Shown piece after piece: positions 23,585-35,098 of a DNA stretch of 64,000 nucleotides. Origin of the DNA: Saccopteryx bilineata (taxonomy: Eukaryota; Chordata; Mammalia; Chiroptera; Emballonuridae); NCBI RefSeq assembly GCF_036850765.1, contig NC_089493.1, positions 194,884,706 through 194,948,705 of the forward strand, in the 5' to 3' direction. The position numbers were made by a program, and so were the translations under genes. Within the stretch, counting starts at the first letter, position 1; each line of letters begins with the position of its first letter. A model generated the notes under the pieces. It did no database searches. It had not been told where the DNA came from and saw nothing but the letters and a program-made list of their open reading frames with translations.

Positions 23585-24407
23585 GGTGCCCCGTTGGAAG
23601 CCGACCACGCCATTTCCACCACTGGCCAGGATGGGTGAGCATCGGAACAGGTAGGAGCCGGAAGGGAAAGAGATACGGATGGTGACCACAGGGCAGCGGG
23701 GTGTCCTCACCCCAAGCTGGCTCTCCGAAGACCTTTCTCAGCATCTCCATTCAGCAGTCACTCTGAAGGGCTCTGATGGGTGTGTTCCAGCAGAAGTGTC
23801 CCCACTTCACCTCATTTCTTTCTTGAATTGGGGGGAGTGTTCCCCTCTCTCTGTGGAATTATTTGCATGGGCACCTCCCTGAGGCCAAGGCCCTCCTCCC
23901 TTCATTCAGCCTAGTGTATCCAGGTATTTTCAAGACCCACTGGCTACTTCCAAAGGCTGGGAGCAACCCCGTCTGGAGTTCCCCGCCAGGACAGGACCCC
24001 TCGCTTGTGGTATGGGTAGCACGGGGGATGAGAGGAGCTTCCCAGGGGGGCACACCAGATCACTTTTCATTCTCACACTTACAAATTGCTCTTAATGGGC
24101 ATTAAGAAAACAGCGAACCTCTGAAATAGCACCGACCATCTTAGTCTTTAAACGGTTACCCTCCTTAAATGCATTGAAGTTTAAAAGAGGAATTGACTCA
24201 AAGAACCGATCTGGACAGACCAACGAAGCAGGTATGTGGCAAAGCGAAGGCCTGTGAGGCTGACTGGCGTCTGAGAAACGCAGCTGGGGTGGACTCCGGG
24301 AGAACGCGGGCGCGGAGTCCCGCAGAGCGGCGTGCCCCGCAAGAAAACGCACATCCTTTCTCCTGCAGCCTTGTGATCGAGCGATCAAGGGATCGATCCT
24401 TGTGCTC

Positions 24408-24452
<45 letters not shown>

Positions 24453-25420
24453 TCCTTCTTTTGCATTTGTATTTTGTGGCTTATTTTGCATATTATTCTC
24501 AGTATCTTACAATAACTTCTTTCTCTAAAATATGTGAATTTACATATTCGCTGCAATTTTAAAGTGAGGTTTTTACAATGCTTTGGGAGGAGAATGCTTT
24601 GTCCCCGAGGAACACATTTTTCAATATTATAATGAAAGTCAGTTGGAAGATAAGACTCTGCATGTGGAAAATTACTTTAGAGACAAATTTTCAATATCTT
24701 TTTTTACTTAAAAAAATGAGTTGTGTTGTTATTAAAAAGCAACTTTATTCAATTATGTTTATTCCTTTTCTTTATTTTACACTCTTACTCATTTCGTGTA
24801 GATTCGAGACGACTTCAGAAATAAAAACTTTAAAAAATGAAAACTTAGGCATCAGAAGCAAGAAGTCAAGGTGAAGAAAAATAAAAAACGCCAATATGCA
24901 GGTTCTACAGACCCAAGTGGTTAATGTGTTACTATAGCTGAGTTGAGCATTCGGCTCTGAGCTCCCTGGCAGCTGAAGGAAAAAGAGACACCACCTTTCC
25001 TTGACTTCCATTTTGGGAAAAGAGGAAACATATCAGTTCCTCGGGGAAAGCAGAGCTTTCTTGTGGGACTTAGCAAAAGATGAAGTTTATTACGACGGAG
25101 GGAGCATTGCATGATGTAATGGACCATGACCTTGACACTCCTAAAGCAAAGAGAACACGATTTCTTCCCTGACACCACACCATGTTCCATAATGCTCACC
25201 TGAAAGTCCTCTGTGCAATGCTGCACTTGAAAGTTTCTATTTACGACCAACCAAAGTGTTTTTTTCAAACGTTTAACTGTTGACACCGTCTTCCCAACAA
25301 GGACTCCCAAATTTACATTCTCCCAACTCCAGATTCATATTCTCAATGTGTCCCCACATATCTCTTCTTGGGCTCTAATCCTAACCAAACACACATACTG
25401 CAAAAATGTAAGAAGGAGGT
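23585..25420. other. Gene-free sequence with an unclassified AT-rich block
   Basis: The AT-rich part 24580-25320 holds frames on both strands (for example 24921-25310 minus) with no family match that I can defend. It may be an old DNA transposon or LTR. Confidence 0.4.
24411..24450 (+). repeat. (AC)n microsatellite
   Basis: About 20 uninterrupted AC dinucleotides. Confidence 0.98.
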
Positions 25421-25424
25421 TCTT

Positions 25425-25724
25425 GTGTGTGTGACAGGGACAGAGAGAGGGACAGAATGACAGGAAAGGAGAGAGATGAGAAGCATCAATTCTTCGTTGC
25501 GGCTCCTTAGTTGTTCATGGATTGCTTTCTCATATGTGCCTTAACCGGGGGGCCACAGCAGACCGAGTGACCCCTTGCTCGAGCCAGCGACCTTGGGGCT
25601 CAAGCTGGTGAGCCTTGCTCAAACCAGATGAGCCCGCGCTCAAGCTGGCGACCTCGGGGTCTTGAACCTGGGTCCTCCGCATCCTAGTCCGACGCTCTAT
25701 CTACTGTGCCACCGCCCGGTCAGG
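25425..25724 (-). mobile_element. Type 2 SINE
   Basis: The minus strand gives the full type 2 order: tRNA-like head at the right, the CTCATCTGGTTTGAGCAA word, AAAGCAATCCATGAACAACT and the CTGTC-rich tail. The A tail has decayed. Confidence 0.92.
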
Positions 25725-25830
25725 ATCCTGTGCTATTCTTGAAGCTCATGAAATTATTTTCAAACGTTTTCCAAGGAGAGGTCCCATAGGGTTCCCCAGG
25801 TTGCCGAGGTACCTTTAAAACGGATCAAGG

Positions 25831-26166
25831 GCCTGACCAGATGGTGGTGCAGTGGATAGAGCGTCGGACTGGGATGCGGAAGGACCCAGGTTCGAGACCC
25901 CGAGGTTACCAGATTGACCACGGGCTCATCTGGTTTGAGCAAAACCTCACCAGCTTGGACCCAAGGTCACTGGCTCCAGCAAAGGGTTACTCGTTCTCCT
26001 GAAGGCCCACGGTCAAGGCACATATGAGAAAGCAATCAATGAACAACTAAGGTGTCACAACGCACAACGAAAAACTGATGATTGATGCTTCTCATCTCTC
26101 TCCTTTCCTGTCTGTCTGTCCCTGTCTATCCCTCTCTCTGATTCTCTCTCTGTCTCTGTAAAAAAA

Positions 26167-26193
<27 letters not shown>
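25831..26193 (+). mobile_element. Type 2 SINE with (AAT)n tail
   Basis: A full-length copy flanked by a perfect 14-bp duplication, AAAACGGATCAAGG, at 25817-25830 and 26194-26207. Its A tail has grown into an AAT microsatellite of about nine units. Confidence 0.95.
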
Positions 26194-26197
<4 letters not shown>

Positions 26198-26279
26198 CGG
26201 ATCAAGGACTGATCCATGAAGGTGAAGATGTGGGGGGTGTCAGGTATCACACCAGAACGCACAATCAATATTAATGAGG

Positions 26280-26370
26280 GACTGAAGGATAGCAGGCGAG
26301 TCGCTTCACCTCTCCGTGCCTCAGTCTCCTCACCTTGGAACTGGGCTGCCTGTGGGGATCAAATGAACAG
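26280..26370 (-). mobile_element. MIR fragment
   Basis: The order CTTCACCTCTCCGTGCCTCA, CTCCTCACCTTG and GGGGATCAAATGAAC matches the antisense of MIR. Confidence 0.6.
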
Positions 26371-27546
26371 GCGCTGCCCATGCTGGCAAGGGTCTTACAG
26401 AAGAAGAAGCTGGACTCTCCTTGGGGAGGTGTGCCGCTCTCACCTGTGCAGCCAGCGCGCCATCTAGTGGGCACCGAGGGCAGTGAGGGTGGCCAGCATA
26501 CACACACCTGGCCCTTTCCTGTCCCACGTGGCTCCATGTCTATGCAAACCAGGAAGTCAGACGAGTCTCTCCGTCTTCCGGGCAGGGCAAGGTGGAACTC
26601 CAGGGCTGGGCTGCCTGGGGCAACCACCGCCTCTGTCCCTCCATGCCTCACTGGTTCTCAGACAGTGACCCACCAGGGCTGGTTCAGAAGAAACAAGACT
26701 GGACAGGTGAGGTGAGCAAGACCCTTGACTCAGCACTAAACCGAAGAGCATGCCAAATGACTCGGTCATCAAGACATTTTTTAAAAAATTTTTGTTATTG
26801 AATTTATGGGGGTGACGTTGGTTCATAAACCCAGATATCTCCGTGTAACAGTTTGGAAAAATCCAAATTAGTGCAAAAAAAAGATAACGGTGAACAACAT
26901 TTCAAATGTTAAAATCAAGGCTGGCGGAGTATTCCGACATCTCCATCGGCCCCAGGTTATGATAGGGCCCCCAGGGCAGGGGGACAGATCCTATGCCTTG
27001 TCACCGTGGCCCTTGCGGGACCAAGGGACTCCTGCCACACCAGCCAGGTGGCCAGGCTGGGCCAGAGCCTGGAGCCCTGCAGTATGCCGTAACCAGGAAT
27101 GACGTGACCCTGAAGAAACTCCAGTCCCTGTGGGGACTCAGCGTAGAAGGGGGAGAAGATTGGTTTAAGCTCCCCCTGCAGTGAGGAGGCGCCCACGATG
27201 AAAGGGGCCACCCCTGCCCTCTGGGTCCCACTGTCTTTCTGCTGAGACGTACATGGGACAGGAGCAGAGTGGCGGGGACCTCTCTGTCTGGGCTTTGAAA
27301 ATCGGCGACCCGGGGGAGACAGCGCCCAGCCTCAAGCAGCAAACTGGGTCTCAGGAACAGCTGCCACCTGCCTAGCGGCCCCTTGCAGCAGACAAGGACA
27401 CACCACCCCCCACCCCACCCCATCACTGCAGCAAAGTCCCTGAGCTTCCCGGATCCCTTCACAGATGTGTCATGGCATCGTCAGACAAGGTTAACGCCCA
27501 CGGGCTTGGTGTGCTTTTCCCACCCTGCGGAAGCCCAGCTGGGGCA

Positions 27547-27581
27547 GGGGGTGGGGGTGGGGGTGGGGGTGGGGGTGGGGG
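27547..27581 (+). repeat. (GGGGGT)n, strong G-quadruplex motif
   Basis: Six runs of four or more G are separated by single T residues. This satisfies the strictest G-quadruplex pattern, with one-base loops, on the + strand. Confidence 0.95.
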
Positions 27582-28337
27582 CAGCGGGCAGCCTGTATCT
27601 CCAAGGCAAACAGAGCTGCCTCCATACCTGTGACTGATCATGTTTACCTTACCGATGATATCACCTCCGTGGGGCTTCCTGATCGGTGTGACTCAAGCTG
27701 CTGGTCAAGGTGACTCATGCCCTGAGCCACCCAGACAGGCGAGAATCTGGCTGGCTCCGGGGCGGAGGGACCCAGTCTTGGGAGAACCAAGCTGGAGGGA
27801 AGCCCAGACAGCAGCTTCTGTCAGGAGGCATGTGTGTAAATCTCACGGCATCTCATCACCATTTCTCAAGGGCTCCGCACTGGGGGAAGCGTCTTGTCCA
27901 AAGACGCACAGCAAGCATCAGGAGGATTTGCTTACTGTCTGGTGGCTCAGGCCGCCAAATCGGGCCAGGAGCCATGACTGCAAAAGGCAGGGAGGTGACA
28001 GGGGTACTACTCCAAGGAGAGGCAGGCAAAACTAGGTCGGAAAAAGACCTAGCAGTCCCAAGGTCACAGCATCCCCCTGGCTTTCTCCAAAGCAGTCTCC
28101 TCCCAATGGTGACCTGGGAGCCCCTGGTGACCCAGGAATAGTGTCTTTCGGCCTGGTCGCCTGACTCAGCTACAGCTGTCCCCTCCCCTACCATCACAAC
28201 TGCTAAAGGTGGGTGATTCAGATTGGGTGGGTCACCAAAATGTAATGAATCAACAAGTGTTATAAAGGGTGGAAAAGGTGGAGGGGTTAGGACAGGGTTT
28301 GGGAACCTATGGCTCGCGAGCCAGATGTGGCTCTTTT

Positions 28338-28730
28338 TTTTTTTTCATTTTTCTGAAGCTGGAAACAGGGAAAGACAGTCAGACAGACTCCCGCATGCGC
28401 CCGACCGGGATCCACCCGGCACGCCCACCATGGGGCAACGCTCTGCCCACCAGGGGGCAATGCTCTGCCCATCCTGGGCGGCGCCATGTTGCGACCAGAG
28501 CCACTCTAGCGCCTGAGGCAGAGGCCAAGGAGCCATCTCCAGCGCCCGGGCCATCTTTGCTCCAATGGAGCCTTGGCTGCGGGAGGGGAAGAGAGAGACA
28601 GAGAGGAAGGCGCGGCGGAGGGGTGGAGAAGCAAATGGGCGCTTCTCCTGTGTGCCCTGGCCGGGAATCAAACCCGGGTCCTCTGCACGCTAGGCCGACG
28701 CTCTACCGCTGAGCCAACCGGCCAGGGCCC
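28338..28730 (-). mobile_element. Type 1 SINE inside a hAT element
   Basis: A minus-strand copy with two 22-bp modules. ATGTGGCTCTTTT flanks it at 28325-28337 and 28733-28745 and is hAT sequence. Confidence 0.94.
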
Positions 28731-28986
28731 ACATGTGGCTCTTTTGATGGCTGCATCTGGCTCACAGACAAATCTTTAATTAAAAATAATAATAATAACG
28801 TTAAAAATATAAAACATTCTCATGTATTACAATCCATTCATTTCCTACCGCTCATGTTCATGGTTACTGGTGACTGGAGCCAATCACAGCTGTCCTCCGG
28901 GACAACACCAAATTTTTATTGGATAATGCCTAACATCCACGGGTCATTGTATGGCTCTCACGGAATTACATTTTAAAATATGTGTC

Positions 28987-29369
28987 GGCCCTGGCCAGTT
29001 GGCTCAGTGGTAGAGCGTCGGCCTGGCATGCGGAAGTCCCGGGTTCGATTCCCAGCCAGGGCACACAGGAGAGGCACCCATCTGCTTCTCCACCCCTCCC
29101 CCTCTCCTTCCTCTCTGTCTCTCTCTTCCCCTCCCGCAGCCGAGGCTCCATTGGAGCAAAAGACGGCCCGGGCGCTGGGGATGGCTCCTTGGCCTCTGCC
29201 CCAGGCGCTAGAGTGGCTCTGGTCGTGACAGAGCGACGCCCCAAATGGGCAGAGCATCGCCCCCTGGTGGGCGTGCCGGGTGGATCCCGGTCGGGCGCAT
29301 GTGGGAGTCTGTCTGACTGCCTCCCCGTTTCCAGCTTCAGAAAAAAAAAAAAGAAAGAAAGAAAAAAAT
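28987..29369 (+). mobile_element. Type 1 SINE inside a hAT element
   Basis: A plus-strand copy with one 22-bp module. AAAATATGTGTC flanks it at 28975-28986 and 29370-29381. Confidence 0.94.
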
Positions 29370-29383
29370 AAAATATGTGTCAT

Positions 29384-29795
29384 GGCCCTGGCTGGTTGGC
29401 TCAGTGGTAGAGCGTCGGCCTGGCGTGCAGGAGTCCCGGGTTCGATTCCCCGCCAGGGCACACAGGAGAAGCACCCATCTGCTTCTGCACTCCTACCCCT
29501 CTCCTTCCTCTCTGTCTCTCTCTTCCCATCCCACAGCCAAGGCTCCACTGGAGCAAAGTTGGCCCGGGCGCTGAGGATGGCTCTGTGGCCTCTGCTCAGG
29601 TGCTAGAATGGCTCTGGTTGCAACAGAGCAACACTCCAGATGGGCAGAGCATCGCCCCCTGGTGGGCAGAGCGTCACCCCTGGTGGGCGTGCCGGGTGGA
29701 TCCCGGTTGGGTGCATGCGGGAGTCTGTCTGACTGCCTCCCTGTTTCCAGCTTCGGAAAAATGCAAATATATATGATATATATATCATATATATA
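29384..29795 (+). mobile_element. Type 1 SINE inside a hAT element, AT-rich tail
   Basis: A third SINE lies directly behind the second, with two modules. Its tail has become an AT-dinucleotide tract with local palindromes (29767-29798). The right flank ATATGTATCAT is a diverged copy of the left flank ATATGTGTCAT. Confidence 0.9.
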
Positions 29796-29889
29796 TATGT
29801 ATCATTCATGGCTCTCTCAGCCAAAAAGGTTCCCGACCCCTGGGTTAGGAAGTACAAGTTGGTTGTCACAGAATAGTTGTGGGGATGTC

Positions 29890-30195
29890 AAGTATGGCTC
29901 AGGGAACATATAGTCGGTACTATTGTCATGACTACGTACAGTGTCGGGTGGGTACTAGATATATCAGGAAGATTACTTAGTGGGTTATAGAATGTCTAAC
30001 AACTGGGGTGTGCACCTGAATCTGATATAACGTTGTATGTCTACTGTAATTGAAAAATAAAAAATTATTTAAATCTTTTAAAAAAAGTGTTACAGAGACT
30101 AAGCTGATGGTTGCCAGAAGGTGGAGGGTTGGGAAGGTAAGGAGAAATAAATATCTTATGGGGGAAAATAATATTGGCTTCCCGGATAGCTAGAT
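29890..30195 (+). mobile_element. L1 3' end
   Basis: It ends with TTGTATGTCTACTGTAATTG followed by AAAAATAAAAAATT, and contains GGGTACTAGATATATCAG and TGCACCTGAATCTGATATAA. These match the 3' UTR of mammalian L1. A second L1-like 3' piece (GATGGTTGCCAGAAGGTGGA) follows at 30100. Confidence 0.75.
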
Positions 30196-30935
30196 CCAGG
30201 TGAGCCAGAAAGAAAAAGAGAAGTGTTAACTCTGCAAAAAAAAAAGTGATGGTGATGATGATGATAATGACAATTACTTGAAATGCATCTGCACAGTAGT
30301 CGCGCAACCTGTGAGGAGTGGGGGAATTCCATGTGACTTCACCAACCAGACCGGGAGCCTGAAGGTAGGGGGGGGGGCGGTGACAGAGCCGGCCAACCAA
30401 TCCCAGCGTGAGCTGTAATCTCTGTTGACAGGGGAAAAGGGATGGAGTGATCTGGAGATCAAAGGCGGATTTAGAAAGGGGAGGAGCGGGGAACAGGCGG
30501 CTGCCTCAGAGAGTAAACCCAGGATCCTCTGGCCGTCTCCACGGAGCCCGCCCAGCCACACCGGGCCTCCTCCTGGCCAGCAGGCCCAGGAGCAGGGTGA
30601 CTGCCCAGCCTGTGCAGCTGCTCATCACCCCTGTGTCTTCTGAGGAGGAGCCTGGCTGGGTGGCTGTGTCTCTGAACAAGAGCCAACCGGGAGAGCAGGC
30701 CCCTCGCTGCCCTCAGGGTCATCTGGGGTAATGTCTACCCCCCCACACTCCTATTGATCAGGACATGGAGGCTCGGGAACACGATATGACTTGATCCAAG
30801 TCACCCAGGGATCGTTTTCACCGAGTGAGAAACTAACTTCACAAGACCTTCACCCTGCCCACTATGTCAGTGTGGGTCAAATCAGTTTGTAAATATGATA
30901 TATATGTTTGCTCGCAGGGTCGTTACAGCCTAAGG

Positions 30936-31449
30936 CAGGGGTCCCCAAACTTTTTACACAAGGGGCCAGTTCACTGTCCCTCAGACCGTTGGAGGGCCGG
31001 ACTATAAAAAAAAAAACAACTATGAATAAATCCCTATGCACACTGCACATATCTTAAAGTAAAAAAAAAAAAAAAAAAAAAAAACGGGAACAAATACAAT
31101 ATTTAAAATAAAGAACAAGTAAATTTAAATCAACAAACTGACCAGTATTTCAATGGGAACTATGGGCCTGCTTTTGGCTACTGAGATGGTCACTGGCCAG
31201 TTCCATATTTGTCACTGCTAGTAACAAGTGATATGACGCGCTTCCGGAGCCGTGACACGTGCATCCCGTGTCACCGGAAGTAGTACTGTACCTGAGCCAC
31301 GCTGCGCTTTGCGGTGCTGCCACATACAGTACTCCAGGAGTACTCACTGACAACCAATGAAAGAGGTGCCCCTTCCGGAAGTGTGGCAGGGCCAGATAAA
31401 TGGCCTCAGGGCCACATGCGGCCCGCAGGCCATAGTTTGGAGACCCCTG
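30936..31449 (+). mobile_element. Non-autonomous hAT element, 514 bp long form (copy B)
   Basis: Its ends match copy A, and a perfect 8-bp duplication, GCCTAAGG, lies at 30928-30935 and 31450-31457. It is longer than copies A and C because it keeps about 185 bp (roughly 31163-31347) between the ACTATG and CACTGACNACCAATGAAAG words. It also has an expanded A-run at 31055-31083. Confidence 0.93.
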
Positions 31450-31457
31450 GCCTAAGG

Positions 31458-32110
31458 CTTAGTTTTAACGCTAAGCCTTTCCCACCCTTTTAATACTAAG
31501 ATCTTCTCAACACTAAGCTTTTCCCCACACCCTTGACTGTTGCATGCTGTGGGGTGGTGCACTCTCATGAGGAATCCCATTATGCCTCAGATAAGTGACT
31601 TTGTATCAGAGACTTTCTTGTTTGTATATTGGATTAAAGGTTTTGATTTCTACAATATAAAATGGGTCAGAGGAGCCCATGCTAGAGGAGAGCAGAGAAA
31701 GGCCATGTGGAGGAGAGAAGAAGCAGACAATATGGCGGAGTGCTGAAGGAGAAGCCAGTTTGTGCAGAGAGAAGGAGATGGGGAACAGAGGTGAATAAGG
31801 CTGGTGAGGTAGAAACCTTTGATTCTAGGAAACTCGGATAAGTCAGCAGCTTTGGGAGCCCTGAATGGAAAGGGAAGTGTTTTCCCACTGTGTGTATTTC
31901 TTACCTGCCGGGTGCAAGCTAGGATTAAAGCTAATGGCCCACCAGTTCTTGGCTCAGTTGTTGCATCACAGTCTGTCCGAATCAAATGCAAACCTGCATG
32001 GGCCAGGTGGCTGTGATGGTGGCCGTGGATACTGGCTTTACAGTCAGGCACCCTGCCCTCGGGCCCTAACTCATCTCAGTGGTGGAGACCCATCACCAAC
32101 TCACAAAGGG
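31458..32110 (+). mobile_element. Probable retroviral LTR-like sequence, family unknown
   Basis: The block contains TTGGATTAAAGGTTTTGATT, ACAATATAAAATGGGTCAGA and AGAGGAGAGCAGAGAAAGGC, words that I associate with a repeated LTR-like family. No open reading frame of a retroviral protein is visible and no clean ends were found. Confidence 0.35.
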
Positions 32111-32250
32111 GACAGACCCGGAGTATAGGGCTACTCTGATGTCAATGTCACGCTTACTATGGCTTGGAAAGGTTACAAGGCACCAATGCTTCCTCCTCCC
32201 AGCTGCCATTTCTACCCAGAGGGAGAATTCACTGAGTCTACACTCAAGAG

Positions 32251-32580
32251 CAGGGGTCCCCAAACTACAGCTCGCAGGCCACATGCGGCCCCCTGAGGCC
32301 ATTTATCCGGCCCTCGCAGCACTTCCGGAAGGGGCACCTCTTTCATTGGTGGTCAGTGAGAGGAGTATAGTTCCCATTGAAATACTGGTCAGTTTGTTGA
32401 TTTAAATTTACTTGTTCTTTATTTTAAATATTGTATTTGTTCCCGTTTTGGTTTTTTACTTTAAAATAAGATATGTGCAGTGTGCATGGGGATTTGTTCA
32501 TAGTTTTTTTATAGTCCGGCCCTCCAACGGTCTGAGGGACAGTGAACTGGCCCCCTGTGTAAAAAGTTTGGGGACCCCTG
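32251..32580 (-). mobile_element. Non-autonomous hAT element, 330 bp (copy C)
   Basis: The same family as copy A in the opposite orientation, with ends CAGGGGTCCCCAAACT and its inverse. The flanks are CTCAAGAG and CTCGAGAG, an 8-bp duplication with one mismatch. Confidence 0.92.
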
Positions 32581-32588
32581 CTCGAGAG

Positions 32589-33498
32589 TCTACTCCATCA
32601 CCCAGCATCGAGTTCAATCAGAATGAGAGGAAATGCAAGACACACAAGTGTTTTGTCTGCAGAGTATCGAAGATCCAACCTCTGGAGCTCTGGACGACAT
32701 GGTGCCATAAAATCTCATCTCCTTTCACGTTTGGGAGAAAACCACTGTGTGAGGAGAAATCTTCCAAGAATTATGAACTCAATTACAGGTCCAGAGACGG
32801 GTCATCATTTTAGCTAATAATAATAATGCAGCAATGCTTTCCTACCCGGCACCCGTGGGGATACTGTCATTGTTGTTGCTGTTGTTGTTTTGTGGGAACA
32901 ATAACTGACTCCAAAGCAAAGTGGATGATTAGTCCTTACGAGATTTTTATTTCCCAGGTTTGAAAAATGATCCAGAAACATTTTATTTTCTTGGAAAAGT
33001 GGGTGTAAAAATGATGTTCTTCAAAAAAAAAGTAAAATAAGAGTGCTTTTATCAAGTAGCCTAAGGAAATGAACTCACAGATAATCGGAGGTTTTCCCCG
33101 GGAGTGTCCCGACGGTCATAACATTCCCCGCTTTGTCTCCATAATTTTGTTCTTATTTGGCAGTCCATGGGTCTTTTTGTTTTATCTCCAAAATATGGTT
33201 ATCTCCCAAATAAAGAAATCGAAATGTATTAAAATTTTTAAGAGCCATCTCTCCCCATTTGGATTTTTTTATTGGGAGATTCATTCCATTTGTGTATGTG
33301 GACTTCAAAACAATCTCACATTCCTCCCAATTTTAATAACAATATATGTCACTCGTGAAGGCTTTCAGCTGCAAAGAACACAAAACGAACGCTGTGCTCT
33401 CTGATGCTGTCAGGCTCCCTTCTCTCCCTCTCCGCTTACCAGTCTCAATTTGTTCATTCCAGCCTTGTTCACTGCTGCTGTTTCCAAGCTTACAAGGT
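32589..33498. other. Gene-free sequence
   Basis: An unclassified AT-rich stretch, with a (GTT)n run at 32871-32890. A Cys-containing frame near 32630 was considered and rejected as a zinc finger. Confidence 0.45.
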
Positions 33499-33512
33499 GA
33501 TGGCTACTTCTT

Positions 33513-34069
33513 CTTCTTTTTTTTTCTTTTTTTTTTTTTGTATTTTTCCAAAATGGGGGGGGGGGGGGCGGCTGCAGACAAGACAGACTCCTGCATATGT
33601 GCACAACCGGGATCCACCCGGCATGCCCACCAGGGGGCGTTGCTCCATTGCAACCGGAACCATTCTGGCACCTGAGGCAGAGAGGCCATGGAGCCGTCCT
33701 TAGCGCCCAGGCCAACTTTGCTCCAATGGAGCCTTGGCTGCAGAGGGGAAAAGAGAGAGAGAGAGAGAAAGGAGAGAGAGAAGGGTGGAGAAGCAGATGG
33801 GCACTTCTTCTGTGTGCCCTGGCTGAGAATTAAACCTGGGACTTCTTCTGACCTGTGGTGGTGCAGTGGATAAAGCGTTGACCTGGAAATGCTGAGGTTG
33901 CCGGTTTGAAACCCTGGGCTTGCCTGGTCAAGGCACATATGGGAGTTGATGCTTCCAGCTCCTCCCCACCTTCTCTCTCTGTCTCTCCTTCTCCTCTCTA
34001 AAAAAATAAATAAATAAACCTGGGACTTCCACACGCTCTACCGCTGAGCCAACTGGCCAGGGCCAAGAT
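33513..34069 (-). mobile_element. Diverged type 1 SINE split by a type 4 SINE
   Basis: A minus-strand type 1 copy that is clearly older than the others, with many substitutions. The duplication GATGGCTACTTCTT lies at 33499-33512 and 34070-34083. A type 4 SINE interrupts it at 33846-34015. Confidence 0.92.
33846..34015 (+). mobile_element. Type 4 SINE nested in a type 1 SINE
   Basis: A complete type 4 copy. AAACCTGGGACTTC flanks it at 33832-33845 and 34016-34029 and is sequence of the host SINE. Confidence 0.94.
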
Positions 34070-34319
34070 GATGGCTACTTCTTACACAGACATCACATCT
34101 GCTTCCTAGGAAGTTATTAGGGGGTTGCCTGAACCCAACTGTCTCACTTTGGATCCTCTCAGCAGACCTTTGTTTACTTTCTCTCTTAGACACAGAATAG
34201 AACTATATCTATTCTGCCACTCCCAGCTGCAAGGGAGACCAGGAAAATCATGAATTTTTTGCTCTCCAGCCCCTACCCAAGGAAAGAGTGTAAGGTCGGT
34301 GGATAATGGGGGATGGTCA

Positions 34320-34652
34320 TGTGGGGAACTCAGACCCACGAACTTTGGCTAGGACCGCCCACAACCAAGCGCGCCAAAAGGGGCTTTGCAGGAACCGTTT
34401 GGAAAAAAGCGACTGTCTACCAGCCAATGGGATTTTACCACGTCATGTTAGCTCGACTTCCCTAGAGGGACCCCTTTAAATATCTCCCACACGGTTTAAT
34501 TCGTACAACTTCCCCGGCCTCCATCTTACCTTGGGGCCAGGGAAACTTGCCGGGCGGGATGCGTGCTCTGTACTCAATAAAGCCTTTTGCTATTCCACAC
34601 TTGGTGGCTCGAGCCCCATTCCTTCCTTCTCGGCGGGGAAAAATACCTTACA
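34320..34652 (+). mobile_element. Solo LTR of a class I endogenous retrovirus
   Basis: It begins TGTGGGGAACTCAGAC. It has a CCAAT box (about 34421), a TTTAAATA TATA-like box (about 34475), a polyadenylation signal AATAAA at 34576-34581 and a TTGGTGGCTCGAGCC R/U5-like segment. It ends near 34652 in TTACA. This order is that of gammaretrovirus-type LTRs. No gag, pol or env sequence adjoins it. I could not confirm a target duplication, so both ends are approximate. Confidence 0.65.
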
Positions 34653-34833
34653 AAGAGGGATGGAATACCTGCAGTCAGAGGTCTGTTGGTTACCTTACCA
34701 AGGCTATACAGCAGTTACAGACTTTAAATGAATCTGAATCCAACAACTAGTGTACAGAACGCATGCTTTTCATTGGTCAGTGCACCCTACTGAAGACTAT
34801 TAAAATAGGGAAGCACTTTCTGCTAGTAAGAGG

Positions 34834-35056
34834 TGTTAGACCGCGGGCCTTGAGTTCGGCTGAGAAAGAATTCAGAGCTAAGAACTCTAGTGAAAGAGAA
34901 AATTTATTTAGGAAGTCACAGAGGTAATAGAAATGAGCCCGCTGGGCTGCGTGGACCCAGGACACAAGTCACAGAGGCAAAAGAAGGGCCCGTGGAGCTT
35001 AGGAGAAAGAAAGCAAAAGATGCATTCCTAAAAGAAGAAGGGGGAAAGGCAGGGAT

Positions 35057-35098
<42 letters not shown>

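Larger units (their letters stand above)
26210..28284. other. Gene-free sequence
   Basis: It contains a MIR piece, a short L1-like segment at 26785-26870 (GAATTTATGGGGGTGACGTT) and the G-quadruplex repeat. No exon was recognised. Confidence 0.45.
28293..29842 (+). mobile_element. hAT element carrying three SINE insertions
   Basis: The left end is CAGGGTTTGGGAACC and the right end GGTTCCCGACCCCTG, imperfect inverted repeats of each other. A perfect 8-bp duplication, GGTTAGGA, lies at 28285-28292 and 29843-29850. The body (ATGGCTCGCGAGCCAGATGT ... CATGGCTCTCTCAGCC) is interrupted by three type 1 SINEs at 28338, 28987 and 29384. The original element, SINEs removed, would be about 390 bp. It belongs to a different hAT family from copies A-D. 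Confidence 0.92.

Noticed and set aside
24921..25310. 129-codon minus-strand frame considered as mariner or other transposase
   Set aside because: No catalytic or helix-turn-helix motif could be aligned by eye.
32623..32817. Cys/His-containing frame that resembled a zinc-finger fragment
   Set aside because: The spacing does not fit C2H2 fingers and no repeated linker is present.
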